DNA of 64,000 nt from Pseudovibrio denitrificans JCM 12308 (GCF_001310815.1 NZ_BAZK01000015.1:60036-124035), one strand, 5' to 3'; positions 32,932 through 42,395 are shown, counted from the stretch's first letter. Notes: generated by a model not told the origin, from the letters alone. Numbers and translations are program-made.

Positions 32932-33708
32932 TTATTCGCCGTAAACGTCGAACTTGAAGTACTTGTCGTTGATTTCTTTGTATTTGCCGTTAGCGCGCAG
33001 AGCTGCGATGCCTTTGGTGAACAGAGCTGCAAGGTCTTCATCGCCCTTACGAACGCCGATGCCTGCGCCTTTACCGTGGATCTCTTCGACAGACTGCATG
33101 GTGCCGAGGATCTTACAGCAAGAACCCTTGTCGGAGCTGATCCACTGTTCCAGAGCCATCACGTCGTCAACAACAGCGTCAACACGGCCGTTTTCCAGAT
33201 CCAGCTTGTACTCTTCAGAAGTTGGGTACAGAGCAACGTCAGAACCGTTCAGGATCTCTTCAGCGAACTGAGAGTGCGTGGTGCTGCCCTGTGCGCCAAG
33301 ACGAACGCCTTTCAGGCCTTCAGGAGTTGCTTCGGTCAGCTCAGAATCCTTACGAACAGCAATGCCTGGAGGAGTGTTGTAGTACTTCTCAGAGAAGGAG
33401 ATCTTTTCCATACGCTCTGGAGTGATGGACATGGAAGCAAGGATGGTGTCGTACTTGCCTGCAACCAGACCAGGAATGATACCGTCCCAGTCCTGAGTTA
33501 CCCATGTACACTCAAGCTTCAGCTCTTCACAAAGAGCGTTACCAATCTCAATGTCGAAGCCAGTCAGTGTTCCGTCAGCGGTGGTGTAGTTGAATGGAGG
33601 GTAAGCACCCTCAGTGCCCATGCGAACCTTTGTCCATTCTTTTGCTTCCGCGCCAGAAACTGCTGCCAACGCAATTGCTGCTACTGCTGCCAAACGCATA
33701 ATACGCAT
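32932..33708 (-). CDS. periplasmic basic amino acid-binding protein, copy 3 of 3
   Basis: This 258-residue paralogue has signal peptide MRIMRLAAVAAIALAAVSGA cleaved after EA. It shows MGTEGAYPPFNY at the first ligand site, DWDGIIPGLVAGKYDTILAS near residue 90 and a CCKILG cysteine pair near 207. GGGGA lies before the ATG at 33708. It is the first gene of the group and ends in a strong terminator, so it may be made independently as the abundant binding protein. It is closest to copy 1 in sequence. Confidence 0.92.
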   Translation of the reverse strand: MRIMRLAAVAAIALAAVSGAEAKEWTKVRMGTEGAYPPFNYTTADGTLTGFDIEIGNALCEELKLECTWVTQDWDGIIPGLVAGKYDTILASMSITPERMEKISFSEKYYNTPPGIAVRKDSELTEATPEGLKGVRLGAQGSTTHSQFAEEILNGSDVALYPTSEEYKLDLENGRVDAVVDDVMALEQWISSDKGSCCKILGTMQSVEEIHGKGAGIGVRKGDEDLAALFTKGIAALRANGKYKEINDKYFKFDVYGE

Positions 33709-33734
33709 ATTATGTCCCCGAATTAATTATCTTG

Positions 33735-33761
33735 GCAGGGCTTCTTTAGGTAGGCCCCTGC
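33735..33761 (-). promoter_or_regulatory. leader hairpin of binding-protein gene 3
   Basis: GCAGGG and CCCTGC with a 15-base loop, followed on the minus strand by CAAGATAATTAATT and GGGGA. It matches the leader of copy 1 in stem, loop length and downstream CAAGA. Confidence 0.6.
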
Positions 33762-33934
33762 ATAACCGGGCCTTATGTTTCACTAAAAGCATCCGTAGAT
33801 CAACCTATATGGTGGGCATATTAGGCTAATTAATAGCAAACTGACGATACTTCGCGGTAATATCTTGCAATTTTTCGCAGCTTTGAGGGTAAATTTGTTA
33901 AAATTGCAACTGCTGATCTAAACGTGGAAAAAAA

Positions 33935-33962
33935 GCTCGCACGCGATTCTGAAAATGCGAGC
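33935..33962 (-). terminator. intrinsic terminator after moeA
   Basis: GCTCGCA and TGCGAGC form a 7-bp stem with a 14-base loop. On the minus strand a TTTTTTT run follows. It starts 9 bases after the moeA stop. Confidence 0.88.
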
Positions 33963-33970
33963 CAGCAGTG

Positions 33971-35209
33971 TTACCTAAGGCCAATTTCATCAAAACTGAC
34001 AAATGGCAGCAGATCACCTTTCTGAACAGAAGTCACATCTTCCTTCAGTTCAATGAACCCATCCGCAAACGTCAAAGAGGACAAAAGGGCGGAACCATCA
34101 CTGTGATACTTGGTCAGTTTAACGCCTTCATCACTGACCACCCGGCGTCCCCGCAGGAACTCGCGGCGCCCGGTCTTGCGATTGGAAATCTCAAAATCTG
34201 CTTCAATGTATTGGCGTGGAGCTTCACCAAAACCGGATCCGGCAAGCGCCTCTATCAACGGTCGCGCAAGGAATGCAAATGCGACAGTCGCGGCCACCGG
34301 ATTACCTGGCAGACCGATAAAGACACAGTCAGGCAATTCACCAACCATGAAAGGACGGCCCGGCTTGACAGCCAGATGCCAGAAGGTGGTTTTGCCGAGT
34401 TTGGAAAGCGTGGCTGAAACAAAGTCTTTATCGCCACCACCAGCACCGCCAGAGGTCAGGATGACATCACATTGCTTGGAGGCAGCTTCCAAAGCGCTCT
34501 CAACAACATCGCGCTGATCTGCCAAAATGCCAAGATCAATCAGTTCAACCGGCAAATTGGCAAGCATTCCGCGCAGCAGGAAGTGGTTTGCATCAAAGAT
34601 CTGGCCATCTTGGCGCTCCGTGCCCGGGCGGATCAACTCATTGCCTGTCGAGAACACCCCAACCTTAAGGCGCCGATATGTCTTGAGCTGCCCAAGGCCA
34701 ATGGAGGCAGCAGCAGCAATCTCTTGTGGGCGGAGTAGGGTGCCTGCCTTAACAATAGGCGCACCTTTGGTCTGATCCTCGCCCTTGCGGCGGATGTTAC
34801 ATCCTGCTGGATAGCTGCGGGAAAGCTCAACCCGGCGCTCACCATCAGCTTCGCTCTCAGAGCAATCCTCCTGCGGTACCACAAAATCTGCGCCTTCCGG
34901 AACTGGCGCGCCGGTAAAGATCCGCGCAGCTTCTCCAGGCTTCAGCGGTGTTTCTGGCATGGAACCAGCAAAGATCTCCATCACCACCGGAAAGGACGTC
35001 TGCTCTGATCCACCTTGTGCAATCGCGTAGCCATCCATCGCCGAGTTATCGAGCGGAGGCAGATCACATGTGGCGATGATATCCTCTGCGAGTACACGCC
35101 CATAAGCCTCATAAAGTGACGTTTCCTCTGCAACGACTTTACAGTGACCCAGTCCACGCAAGTGATTGATGGCTTCGTCAAAGCTCAGAAAGGGCGTTTT
35201 CGTACTCAT
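33971..35209 (-). CDS. moeA: MoeA, molybdopterin molybdenumtransferase
   Basis: The 412-residue protein has the domain order of MoeA. A first domain with CDLPPLDNSAMDGYAI near residue 57 holds the conserved DNSAMDGYA motif. The central MoCF domain has VGVFSTGNELIRPG, ILTSGGAGGGDKDFV and FIGLPGNPVAATV, and a C-terminal beta domain follows. It inserts molybdate into adenylylated molybdopterin. It is probably co-transcribed with the mobA gene 106 bases upstream. Together they finish the Mo-bisMGD cofactor. Confidence 0.95.
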   Translation of the reverse strand: MSTKTPFLSFDEAINHLRGLGHCKVVAEETSLYEAYGRVLAEDIIATCDLPPLDNSAMDGYAIAQGGSEQTSFPVVMEIFAGSMPETPLKPGEAARIFTGAPVPEGADFVVPQEDCSESEADGERRVELSRSYPAGCNIRRKGEDQTKGAPIVKAGTLLRPQEIAAAASIGLGQLKTYRRLKVGVFSTGNELIRPGTERQDGQIFDANHFLLRGMLANLPVELIDLGILADQRDVVESALEAASKQCDVILTSGGAGGGDKDFVSATLSKLGKTTFWHLAVKPGRPFMVGELPDCVFIGLPGNPVAATVAFAFLARPLIEALAGSGFGEAPRQYIEADFEISNRKTGRREFLRGRRVVSDEGVKLTKYHSDGSALLSSLTFADGFIELKEDVTSVQKGDLLPFVSFDEIGLR

Positions 35210-35315
35210 GCTTATTCCAGAAGATTTGCTAGTGGTGTTCCCTTTATTTACCAGAGGAACGCCTTAGGATTTGGCAAAAATCAAAGTTCTCACAGTGATC
35301 TGGTCGATTTTACGA

Positions 35316-35956
35316 CTATTGCACGCGTAATTTGGCAAAATGCTCCAATGCGATCGGCACATCCTCCGGCGTATTGATGTTAAAGAACGGATCCACGCCG
35401 TTGTGGGCTTCAAACTTTACGATGACAGGAGGATGGTCTTTAAAGAACCCCTTGATGCTGCGCCCACCATTTAAAAGATACTCTTTCAATGGATCCGCCA
35501 GCGCAACCGGCCACAGACCAAACGCAAAGTGGTCTCGTTCGCCGCTGGAGCAAATCACCGGACAATCAGCGTTTGCTTTGCGATGGGATGCCAGCACCTC
35601 CACCATATCCATGGGAAAAAACGGTGTATCTACAGCAACGGTCACCACGTCTCGTGCGTCAGGAGAGTGTTTCTTCACCCAGCTCAGCGCAGCATGTATA
35701 CCCGCCAACGGACCTAAATGCCAGTTAGCTCATCTGCAAGTAAGGGCAGCCCAAGGCTCTCATGAAGCGCGCCAGGCTCATTCACGCTCAAAACAATCTG
35801 TTCAACCTGTTCCTGCAAACGGGTGGTGACTTGTCTGAGGAGAGGAATGCCATCTAAGTCCAACAATGCCTTATCTGCTCCACCCATACGCCGGGACTTC
35901 CCACCGCAGAGCACGCAGCCCACTGTCAGGTTTTGATTGCTCAAAGCATCAGACAT
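35316..35956 (-). pseudogene. mobA: MobA, molybdenum cofactor guanylyltransferase, one-base frameshift
   Basis: Two frames combine into a 213-residue MobA. The nucleotide-binding VGCVLCGGKSRRMGGADKAL at the start is followed by VEQIVLSVN, and then, after the break, GPLAGIHAALSWVKKH and VTVAVDTPFFPMDMVEVLA. The first frame stops at 35714. Adding one T to the TTT near 35717 reads TGILGPLAGIH, the expected MobA sequence. It attaches GMP to molybdopterin. The start at 35956 is the first methionine before the GGxSxRMG motif. It lies upstream of moeA on the same strand. Confidence 0.9.
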
Positions 35957-36058
35957 TCTTGAGTTCCCACTTCCAACAAGCATGCAATTCACCAGACTTA
36001 CTTGTGAAGCAGGCGGGCGCCGGGTGCAAAGCTTCATTGCGTCGCAAACCACAAAAAA

Positions 36059-36101
36059 ACGCTCCTAAAGGCAGTGGGAGGAGAGGTGCCTTTAAGAGCG
36101 T
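36059..36101 (-). terminator. terminator downstream of the BLUF gene
   Basis: CGCTC-TAAAGGCA and TGCCTTTA-AGAGCG-type arms pair over 36060-36100. On the minus strand a TTTTTTT run follows. It lies about 115 bases beyond the BLUF gene stop. Confidence 0.8.
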
Positions 36102-36215
36102 CGTGGAGCGGTGGTCATGCCACCGTGGGGAGCATAGGTATGAGCTACATCAGCGCAATTCTGCTGGTCAGCTGGCTTTCGCTCATATTCATGGAAAGCA
36201 GAAGCAATAGTTCCA

Positions 36216-36602
36216 TCACCTCTTCACTGCAGGTGCGGTCAGGATGGGCAAGGAGATTGCCGAAAAACTTGGATAATGGCTGTCTGCTTCCTCGCGCAGA
36301 TCGCAAAAGTGCATCCAGCAATTATGGAAGAGCCTGAAATCCTGCTCTTCATTAGAAAGTACGGTCAGGTCGGAATGTCGCCTGTCTTCAAGCACACACT
36401 CAAATGTCCGCTTTACGGAGGGCCAGGGTCCTTCCAACAATTGGAACACATGATTGTCCGTCAGGATCAGCGCGCCTGTGACACCTGCCATGGAGTTGAT
36501 GCGCCGAATACGTGTCAGCGATCGTTCAACTTCCTCATCAAGGCTATGGCGAAGCGCAGGCCAATGAATGCGACTTCTATAACATAACTGCGTAACACTC
36601 AT
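36216..36602 (-). CDS. BLUF-domain blue-light photoreceptor
   Basis: The 128-residue protein is a single BLUF domain. The flavin-switching tyrosine is residue 8 (TQLCYRSRI). Asparagine 36 (RRINSMAGVTGALIL) and glutamine 54 (VFQLLEGPW) keep the usual 18-residue spacing. A tryptophan-methionine pair (NCWMHF) lies near the carboxyl end. It binds FAD and changes hydrogen bonding on blue light, signalling to an unknown partner because no output domain is attached. GGAGG precedes the ATG at 36602; the longer frame from 36638 has no site. It stands alone between mobA and cpdB. Confidence 0.9.
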   Translation of the reverse strand: MSVTQLCYRSRIHWPALRHSLDEEVERSLTRIRRINSMAGVTGALILTDNHVFQLLEGPWPSVKRTFECVLEDRRHSDLTVLSNEEQDFRLFHNCWMHFCDLREEADSHYPSFSAISLPILTAPAVKR

Positions 36603-36706
36603 TGTCAGATCCTCCAGTTCATGAAAGCCTGACAGCAAATTCTTCTAAAAATGTAAAATACAGTGTTTAAAACACTGAAATGTCTCGCTTTTTGCGAAAA
36701 AGAAAA

Positions 36707-36727
36707 GGCGGAGCACATGGCCCCGCC
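36707..36727 (-). terminator. terminator of cpdB
   Basis: GGCGGAGC and GGCCCCGCC-type arms pair (GGCGG with CCGCC plus inner pairs) over 36707-36727. On the minus strand TTTTCTTTTT follows, 29 bases after the stop. Confidence 0.85.
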
Positions 36728-36755
36728 TGTCCCAAATCATGTAAGTCATTCAGAC

Positions 36756-38735
36756 TTAGAGCGTAATGCGGTACATCGCAAAACCGTCTTTGCCTTCACC
36801 TGCGGCCTCAATCTGCACGCCTTCCACGTTTTTCATGTGTTTTTCAGCTGCAGGGCCGGTTTCAAACAGAACAGTCGTGTCTGCAACTGGCTTGAACTTC
36901 CAGTTCGCATCAGCGGATGGGTTGATTGTACCCTGTTCCACGATGTACCGAACGATCACGTCACGGTTTGTATCCGGACCAACAAAGATGATCACATCAT
37001 CATTGATGCCTGGGAAGTTGCCGCCACCACCAGCGCGGTAGTTGTTGGTTGCCACAACAAACTTCTGATCCATATCGATTGGCTTACCTTCAAATTGAAG
37101 GTTCACAATACGGTTTGCATCAGGATGGGCCACATTGCCTTTGCCATCGTACTTGGAAGGCTGGGTCAGATCGATCTCGTAGGTGACGCCATCAATCACA
37201 TCGAAGTTGTAGGAACGGAACTCAGCGTCTAGAAGAACCTGATCTTTCTTGCCTGCTTCGATCTGGTTGAACATACCTGCAGAACGCTCAAGCCATTCCT
37301 TCACGTCTTTACCGGTAATCAGCACTGCGCGAGTGGTGTTCGGGTAAAGGTAAAGGTCAGCAACGTTCTTGATTGCGATATCGCCTGCTGCGACGTCGGT
37401 ATAGTAGTCTGCACCACCACGGCCACCAGCTTTAAACGGAGCAGCAGCAGAAAGAACCGGCAGGCCAGCCCATTCAGTGTCTTTGAGCATTTCCTTGGTG
37501 TACCAGGTCTGCGCCTTGGACACGATCTGTACGGACGGATCATCTGCCACCAGAGCAAAGTAAGAATGTAGTGGAGCTGAGGTTTTACCAACAGCGCGGC
37601 GAACGTAAGACAAGGTCTTGTTGTGATCGTCTTCAACCGCTGCCAGCACTTCTTCATCACTTGCAACAAGAGGAATGCGCTTACGGCCTTCTTTCTTATA
37701 GATGGATGGTACGTCAGTAGTGAAGTTGGCAATGCGCCAGCCATTGTTGCCGTCGCGCTCAAGCATCAGGTCAATCACACCAAGGTGAGAACCCCAGAAA
37801 CCACCCATAGCAGCCGGTTTGCCCTGCAGCGTGCCTTTTTCTGCATCAACGCCAGGAATGCCTTCATAGTTAGGGCCTGGGAAGACATCGTGCTGGTGAC
37901 CAGTGAACAGAGCATCGATACCTTCAACACCCGCGATGTGCAGTGCGGTGTTTGCAGCACCTTCTTCGTGCGCGCCACCAGCAATGCCACCGTGAACCAG
38001 TGCGATGATCAGGTCACAGCCCTGTTCCTTCATTTCCGGAACCCATGCGCGAGCTGCATCAACCATGTCACGGCTGTTTGCTTTGCCAACCAGATGACGG
38101 GAATCCCAGTTCATGATCATTGGAGGAACGAAACCGATGAAGCCCACTTTAATGGTGTGCTCAGTGCCTGCACCGTCTTTGATCTTCTTCTCAACGATTG
38201 TGTATGGCTTCAGGAACAGATCATCCTTACGGCCGTTGGAGCCTAGGGACGTGCCTTTGGAGACGTTAGAAGAAACAACCGGGAAGTTCGCGCCGGAAAG
38301 AACCTTCATCATGAAGTCCAGACCGTAGTTAAACTCGTGGTTACCCAGAGTACCGGCATCATAACCCAGAACATTCATGCCTTTGATGACTGGGTGCACA
38401 TCACCTTCACGCATACCGCGCTCATAGGCAATATAATCGCCCATTGGGTTGCCCTGCAGGAAGTCACCGTTGTCTACCAACATAGTGTTGGTGGCTTCAG
38501 AGCGCAGCTTTTTGATGATGGTAGCTGTGCGAGCAAGACCAGCTGTGTCCATTGGACGGTCTGCATAGTAATCATATGGAGCGACGTGGACGTGGAGGTC
38601 GGTTGTTTCCATCAAACGCAGGTGCGCAGTGTTCTCTTTTGCAAGAACAGAATACGGATGCACCATTGCAATGGCACCGGTAGCGGCCATGCCTCCTAGC
38701 ACGCTACGACGATTCATCAAAATAGGATTAGACAC
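36756..38735 (-). CDS. cpdB: CpdB, 2',3'-cyclic-nucleotide 2'-phosphodiesterase/3'-nucleotidase
   Basis: The 659-residue periplasmic enzyme has a twin-arginine-like signal ([18 protein letters not shown]). The metallophosphatase domain carries [13 protein letters not shown] near residue 45, [17 protein letters not shown] near 98, [12 protein letters not shown] near 145 and the GHQHDVFPG histidine motif near 300. The C-terminal 5'-nucleotidase domain follows. It releases nucleosides and phosphate from cyclic nucleotides for uptake. The start is a GTG at 38735 with AGGAGG five bases upstream, while the in-frame ATG at 38717 has none. A terminator is at 36707. Confidence 0.95.
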   Translation of the reverse strand: MSNPILMNRRSVLGGMAATGAIAMVHPYSVLAKENTAHLRLMETTDLHVHVAPYDYYADRPMDTAGLARTATIIKKLRSEATNTMLVDNGDFLQGNPMGDYIAYERGMREGDVHPVIKGMNVLGYDAGTLGNHEFNYGLDFMMKVLSGANFPVVSSNVSKGTSLGSNGRKDDLFLKPYTIVEKKIKDGAGTEHTIKVGFIGFVPPMIMNWDSRHLVGKANSRDMVDAARAWVPEMKEQGCDLIIALVHGGIAGGAHEEGAANTALHIAGVEGIDALFTGHQHDVFPGPNYEGIPGVDAEKGTLQGKPAAMGGFWGSHLGVIDLMLERDGNNGWRIANFTTDVPSIYKKEGRKRIPLVASDEEVLAAVEDDHNKTLSYVRRAVGKTSAPLHSYFALVADDPSVQIVSKAQTWYTKEMLKDTEWAGLPVLSAAAPFKAGGRGGADYYTDVAAGDIAIKNVADLYLYPNTTRAVLITGKDVKEWLERSAGMFNQIEAGKKDQVLLDAEFRSYNFDVIDGVTYEIDLTQPSKYDGKGNVAHPDANRIVNLQFEGKPIDMDQKFVVATNNYRAGGGGNFPGINDDVIIFVGPDTNRDVIVRYIVEQGTINPSADANWKFKPVADTTVLFETGPAAEKHMKNVEGVQIEAAGEGKDGFAMYRITL

Positions 38736-39257
38736 GATTGCCTCCTAGCCCGTGGAAAATGCAGAACAGAATTGTCAGCATGAATTTCGCCCGATCCTCC
38801 CGCTCCCGTGCGTAGCAGCAAGAGGGTTCTTAGCTTCCTAAATATCACGCATTCCCCTCAGTTTGTTGAGTGATTGTATCAGGAGCATGAAACGAGCTCT
38901 CCAAAAGGTAAGGTAGATCCCCTAGCGTGCACTCTAATCCTCAGAAGACGCTAGGTTTTATCTTCAATGAAAGATTTTGCGGAATGCGCAAATATCTGTG
39001 AATTTGTGTTGGTGGCCTCAACTTTGCGTGAACTCCGCTCAACTGATGGCGGTGTGGTTTAGCAAAACAGATTGCGAATGCGCAAAGGACAAGGTGTATC
39101 TTTCATGAATTCTGTATTGCTCAATTCTTCTTGAGAAGTATACCAAGATACCAAAGAACCAATGGCAAAAGCTTGCAGTTTCAGCTGACAGGCATATTTA
39201 CCAGCAAGATCATATTTATCCCTCTCTGCTTGGCAGGGGCTTTAAAGGGTGTGCACG
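38736..39257. other. divergent intergenic region between cpdB and mrp
   Basis: No credible gene in these 520 bases. It holds the promoters of both neighbours and a CCTAGCGT/ACGCTAGG hairpin (38931-38955) followed on the plus strand by TTTTATC, which could end a short transcript. Confidence 0.5.
38931..38955 (+). terminator. possible terminator of a short unannotated transcript
   Basis: Perfect 8-bp stem CCTAGCGT/ACGCTAGG with a 9-base loop, followed by TTTTATCTTC. No gene lies upstream on this strand within 190 bases. Confidence 0.3.
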
Positions 39258-40478
39258 ATGGACAACGACAAACCAAAAGGATTGTGGGGGCGCCTGAAAG
39301 GCGGGTTCACATCAGGTAAAAACCATAAGGATACCGAAAAGGCTATGGCTGGATTGACGCAAGAGCGCGTTCTTGAGGTGCTCAAACAGGTGAAATCTCC
39401 TGATGGCAAGAGCAACATTGTTGATCAGGATCTGGTCGCAGACCTGTTTGTATCAGAGTGCCGTGTCGTCTTTTCAATCAAAGTGCCTGCAGAGCGAGCC
39501 TCAGAACTCGAAGGCCTGCGACAGGCTGCTGAAAAGGTTGTCGGTGTTCTTCCCGGAGCTGAGACTGTGCTGGTTGCGTTGACGGCTGAAAAGCAGCCAG
39601 GCTCGCCATCAACACCTCCTCCAGCTGCACGTAAAGCGCCACCCAAAGGTGCCCCGCTACCAGCGAAACAGGATGTTCCGGGCGTGAAGCACATCATTGC
39701 AGTTGCTTCCGGTAAAGGCGGTGTCGGCAAATCCACGACCTCCGCAAACCTAGCGCTGGCTTTGTCCGCAATGGGATTGAAAGTCGGTCTCTTGGACGCT
39801 GACATCTACGGTCCGTCTATCCCGAAACTCATGGGCGCATCAGGACAGCCTGAAGTCACTGAAAACAGAATTATGAAGCCGCTTGAAGCGCATGGTATCA
39901 AATTGATGTCCATTGGCTTTCTAGTGGAAGAAGATACAGCCATGATCTGGCGTGGTCCAATGGTTGTCTCCGCTCTCAATCAGATGCTCCGTGAAGTGGA
40001 CTGGGGCGAGTTGGATACGCTCATCGTTGATCTGCCACCGGGAACCGGAGACGTGCAGCTCACCATGGCTCAGAAGGTACCCCTGACAGGTGCGCTTGTT
40101 GTTTCCACACCACAGGATCTGGCGCTTTTGGATGCTCGCCGTGGTATCGCAATGTTCGAAAAAGTGGCAATCCCTGTGCTCGGCGTTGTCGAGAACATGA
40201 GCCACTTCATCTGCCCGGATTGTGGCGGAACACATGAGATCTTCGGACATGGCGGAGCCAAAGCAGAAGCCGAGAAGATGAAGGTTCCGTTCCTTGGTGA
40301 AGTGCCATTGACCATGGAGATCCGCCAGCAGTCCGATTCTGGCGTGCCAATTACGGTGAGCAATCCAGATAGCCCGATTGCGAAAGCTTATGGTGTGATT
40401 GCAGCGGGCCTCTGGCAAGGTGTCATGCAGCCTACCGGAGATGCGGCAAGGTCAGCTCCAAAAATCGTTGTGGGCTGA
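39258..40478 (+). CDS. Mrp/ApbC family P-loop ATPase, iron-sulfur cluster carrier
   Basis: The 406-residue protein has an N-terminal DUF59-like domain (residues about 30-110), then a linker rich in alanine and proline. The NTPase domain has Walker A GKGGVGKSTTSANLALAL near residue 155, DADIYGPSIPKLMG near 186, DLPPGTGDVQLT near 262 and the cluster-binding CPDCGG near 325. It assembles or transfers Fe-S clusters. I start at the ATG at 39258, preceded by AAAGGG, and not at the GTG at 39249. It is transcribed alone, with a terminator at 40514. Confidence 0.94.
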   Translation: MDNDKPKGLWGRLKGGFTSGKNHKDTEKAMAGLTQERVLEVLKQVKSPDGKSNIVDQDLVADLFVSECRVVFSIKVPAERASELEGLRQAAEKVVGVLPGAETVLVALTAEKQPGSPSTPPPAARKAPPKGAPLPAKQDVPGVKHIIAVASGKGGVGKSTTSANLALALSAMGLKVGLLDADIYGPSIPKLMGASGQPEVTENRIMKPLEAHGIKLMSIGFLVEEDTAMIWRGPMVVSALNQMLREVDWGELDTLIVDLPPGTGDVQLTMAQKVPLTGALVVSTPQDLALLDARRGIAMFEKVAIPVLGVVENMSHFICPDCGGTHEIFGHGGAKAEAEKMKVPFLGEVPLTMEIRQQSDSGVPITVSNPDSPIAKAYGVIAAGLWQGVMQPTGDAARSAPKIVVG

Positions 40479-40513
40479 TAAGCTGACTTCTGATTGATAA
40501 AGTCTGAGTGTTG

Positions 40514-40546
40514 AACGGCAGGGTCTTAAATGTGACCTCTGCCGTT
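40514..40546 (+). terminator. intrinsic terminator after mrp
   Basis: AACGGCAG-GGTC pairs with GACC-T-CTGCCGTT around a 7-base loop and is followed by TTTG. It starts 36 bases after the stop. Confidence 0.85.
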
Positions 40547-40663
40547 TTTGCTTGTCGGGAGGCTAAGATGTCCTCTGCTCAGATGGACAACCGATTTCAG
40601 CTCTCAATACAGTTGGCTTGTGCTTCATTTGCGCTGGGCAGGGTGCGCGGCATATTCGCTTAG

Positions 40664-41571
40664 CTAAGTGGGACAAAGTTCTTCAAGTTCAACCTTGATC
40701 CAGTCAACAAAGACCTTGCATTTGTGCTTTTGAAAGGAGTTCTCCAAACCAACCAACATGTAATGAGCGGTTGCGGGGATCTTCAAATCAAACGGGTTTG
40801 TCAGCAGGCCAAGGCGCGCATCATAAGCACAAAGAACCTGTCGTCCCAGGATTACTCCGGCCCCTTCAATCGCTGCATCCTGAGCATGATCAATCTGCGA
40901 AAAGTGCATGCCTTTATCCGCCCAGGTCGTTCGAGAAACACCAGCCGATCTTAGCCAATCTTTCCAGCCCGGTGCATTCAAAAAAGTCGCCATGCTATCT
41001 TCGTGAAGCAGCGTAAAGTTCTTCAAGTCTTCCGGTTGCCGCATCTGCTCCGCCAATCGCGGTGCGCACATTGGTGTCAGATATCTTCCATAAGAAAGTC
41101 GACATGCAATCCCGGATAGGGGCCACGTCCAAAGCGTAGCCCAAGATCAACATCATCCTTATAGAAATCCACCAGTTTCAGATTGGCAGAGATGCGGAGC
41201 TCAATCTCCGGATAGGCTTCCATGAAGCGATAAATACGCGGTGCTATTACCTTGGAGGCTGTGCCGGGGCCTGTTGAGATGACCAGTACATTATCCTCGT
41301 CCACCCCTTTAACCCGGGCCACAGCTTCGCTGAAATTTTCTAATCCAGCTTCCACCCCCGGTAACAACCGATGCCCTGCAGACGTAAGCTCGATAGCTCT
41401 GTTGAGTCGCACAAACAACGGCACCTGCAACTGCTCTTCCAGCATCTTGATCTGATAACTCAACGCAGACGGCGTAAGCCCTAGCTCATGAGCGGCCTTC
41501 GCAAAACTCATATGTCTGGCAACACACTCAAATACTCTGAAAGAGTTGAGTGGAGGAAGCGAGTAACGCAT
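40664..41571 (-). pseudogene. LysR family transcriptional regulator (GcvA-like), one-base frameshift
   Basis: Two frames form a 302-residue LysR protein. The N-terminal helix-turn-helix (LNSFRVFECVARHMSFAKAA, then LTPSALSYQIKMLEEQL) and the start of the co-inducer domain lie in the first frame, which stops at 41077. Adding one base near 41082 gives MEDILTPMCAPRLAEQM, matching LysR pattern, and continues into the second frame to 40664. GcvA-like regulators bind next to their divergent target. The neighbour in the divergent direction is the 52-residue frame at 41672. The effector is unknown. Confidence 0.88.
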
Positions 41572-41671
41572 ATCACCTCAAATAATTTGATCTGACCGCT
41601 TGAAATTACTCGTTTGCTGAGATCTCCACCACAAGACTATTGTCCCATCGAAATGATGACTGGAGAATAAG

Positions 41672-41830
41672 ATGACGAACTTTGTTGAGACTGTGAGCTA
41701 CCCAGAGCAAAAGCGGCGACATACTGTACCAATGCACATTCTTATGATGAAGGGCCGCTTCGAACGATCCCGCGCATTTCACGCTTTATGGCGCGTGCTT
41801 TGGGGGAAACAATTTAAGTTTCAGTCGTGA
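41672..41830 (+). CDS. small protein (52 residues) divergent from the LysR gene
   Basis: The frame reads MTNFVETVSYPEQKRRHTVP and later RFERSRAFHALWRVLWGK, ending at 41830. It is too short for the usual cutoff. GGAGAATAAG precedes the ATG with correct spacing, and it is placed exactly where a LysR target gene would be. The composition is basic and histidine-rich with a tryptophan-rich tail. I do not recognise a family. A regulatory or membrane-associated peptide is possible. Confidence 0.5.
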   Translation: MTNFVETVSYPEQKRRHTVPMHILMMKGRFERSRAFHALWRVLWGKQFKFQS

Positions 41831-42145
41831 GTAGATACTAGCAGTTTACACAGTGAAACTTTGCACCGAGAAATTTGACGATTAAATGATAGAGTCAATA
41901 ATTAGTAAATTTGTTAGTTCAAGTTTTATTTAAGTAAAAACTCAACAAAAACAATAATTTATATAGAATTTATGTATGTTGAACTTGAGCGCGTTTCGAG
42001 CTGATGTCGCACTTTCTGCGTAATTCCAACAATCATAAATTCATCTGAGAAATTGATTCATAAATTGGCAAGAAATGAAGGCCTAGTTTGCCGGTAGTCC
42101 CGATGAGGAGTGGGGCTTCTAGGGTTCAAAACGGAGTTTAAAACA

Positions 42146-42328
42146 ATGTTCGCTAAGTTTCTTAAGGACGATTCAGGCGCAACCGCAATTGAATATGGTA
42201 TTTTGGCAGCATTCATCGCAGTGGCAATCATTACAGCAGTTACATTGCTTGGAGATGACTTGACTGCTGTGTTCCAGAATATTTCTACTCAGCTTCAAGG
42301 TGCGAAAACTGCTGCGCCGAACACTTAA
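42146..42328 (+). CDS. flp: Flp/Fap type IVb pilin family protein
   Basis: The 60-residue pre-pilin has the cleavage and hydrophobic pattern DDSGATAIEYGILAAFIAVA, in which the AIEYG segment is diagnostic of Flp pilins. The prepilin peptidase would cut before A11 or so. Flp subunits form bundled Tad pili for surface attachment. No tad/cpa assembly genes lie within the window, so this is an orphan pilin. GGAG precedes the ATG at 42146; a GTG at 42110 lies further upstream with weaker support. A strong bidirectional terminator follows. Confidence 0.92.
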   Translation: MFAKFLKDDSGATAIEYGILAAFIAVAIITAVTLLGDDLTAVFQNISTQLQGAKTAAPNT

Positions 42329-42335
42329 AACATAT

Positions 42336-42364
42336 AAAGCCCAGCTGAATGACAGCTGGGCTTT
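42336..42364. terminator. bidirectional terminator between flp and moaA
   Basis: AAAGCCCAGCTG and CAGCTGGGCTTT form a perfect 12-bp stem with a 5-base loop. It serves flp (plus) and moaA (minus, ending at 42396). Confidence 0.9.
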
Positions 42365-42395
42365 ATCACGAGTTTTGGTTTGTTTTTCTTTGCTT

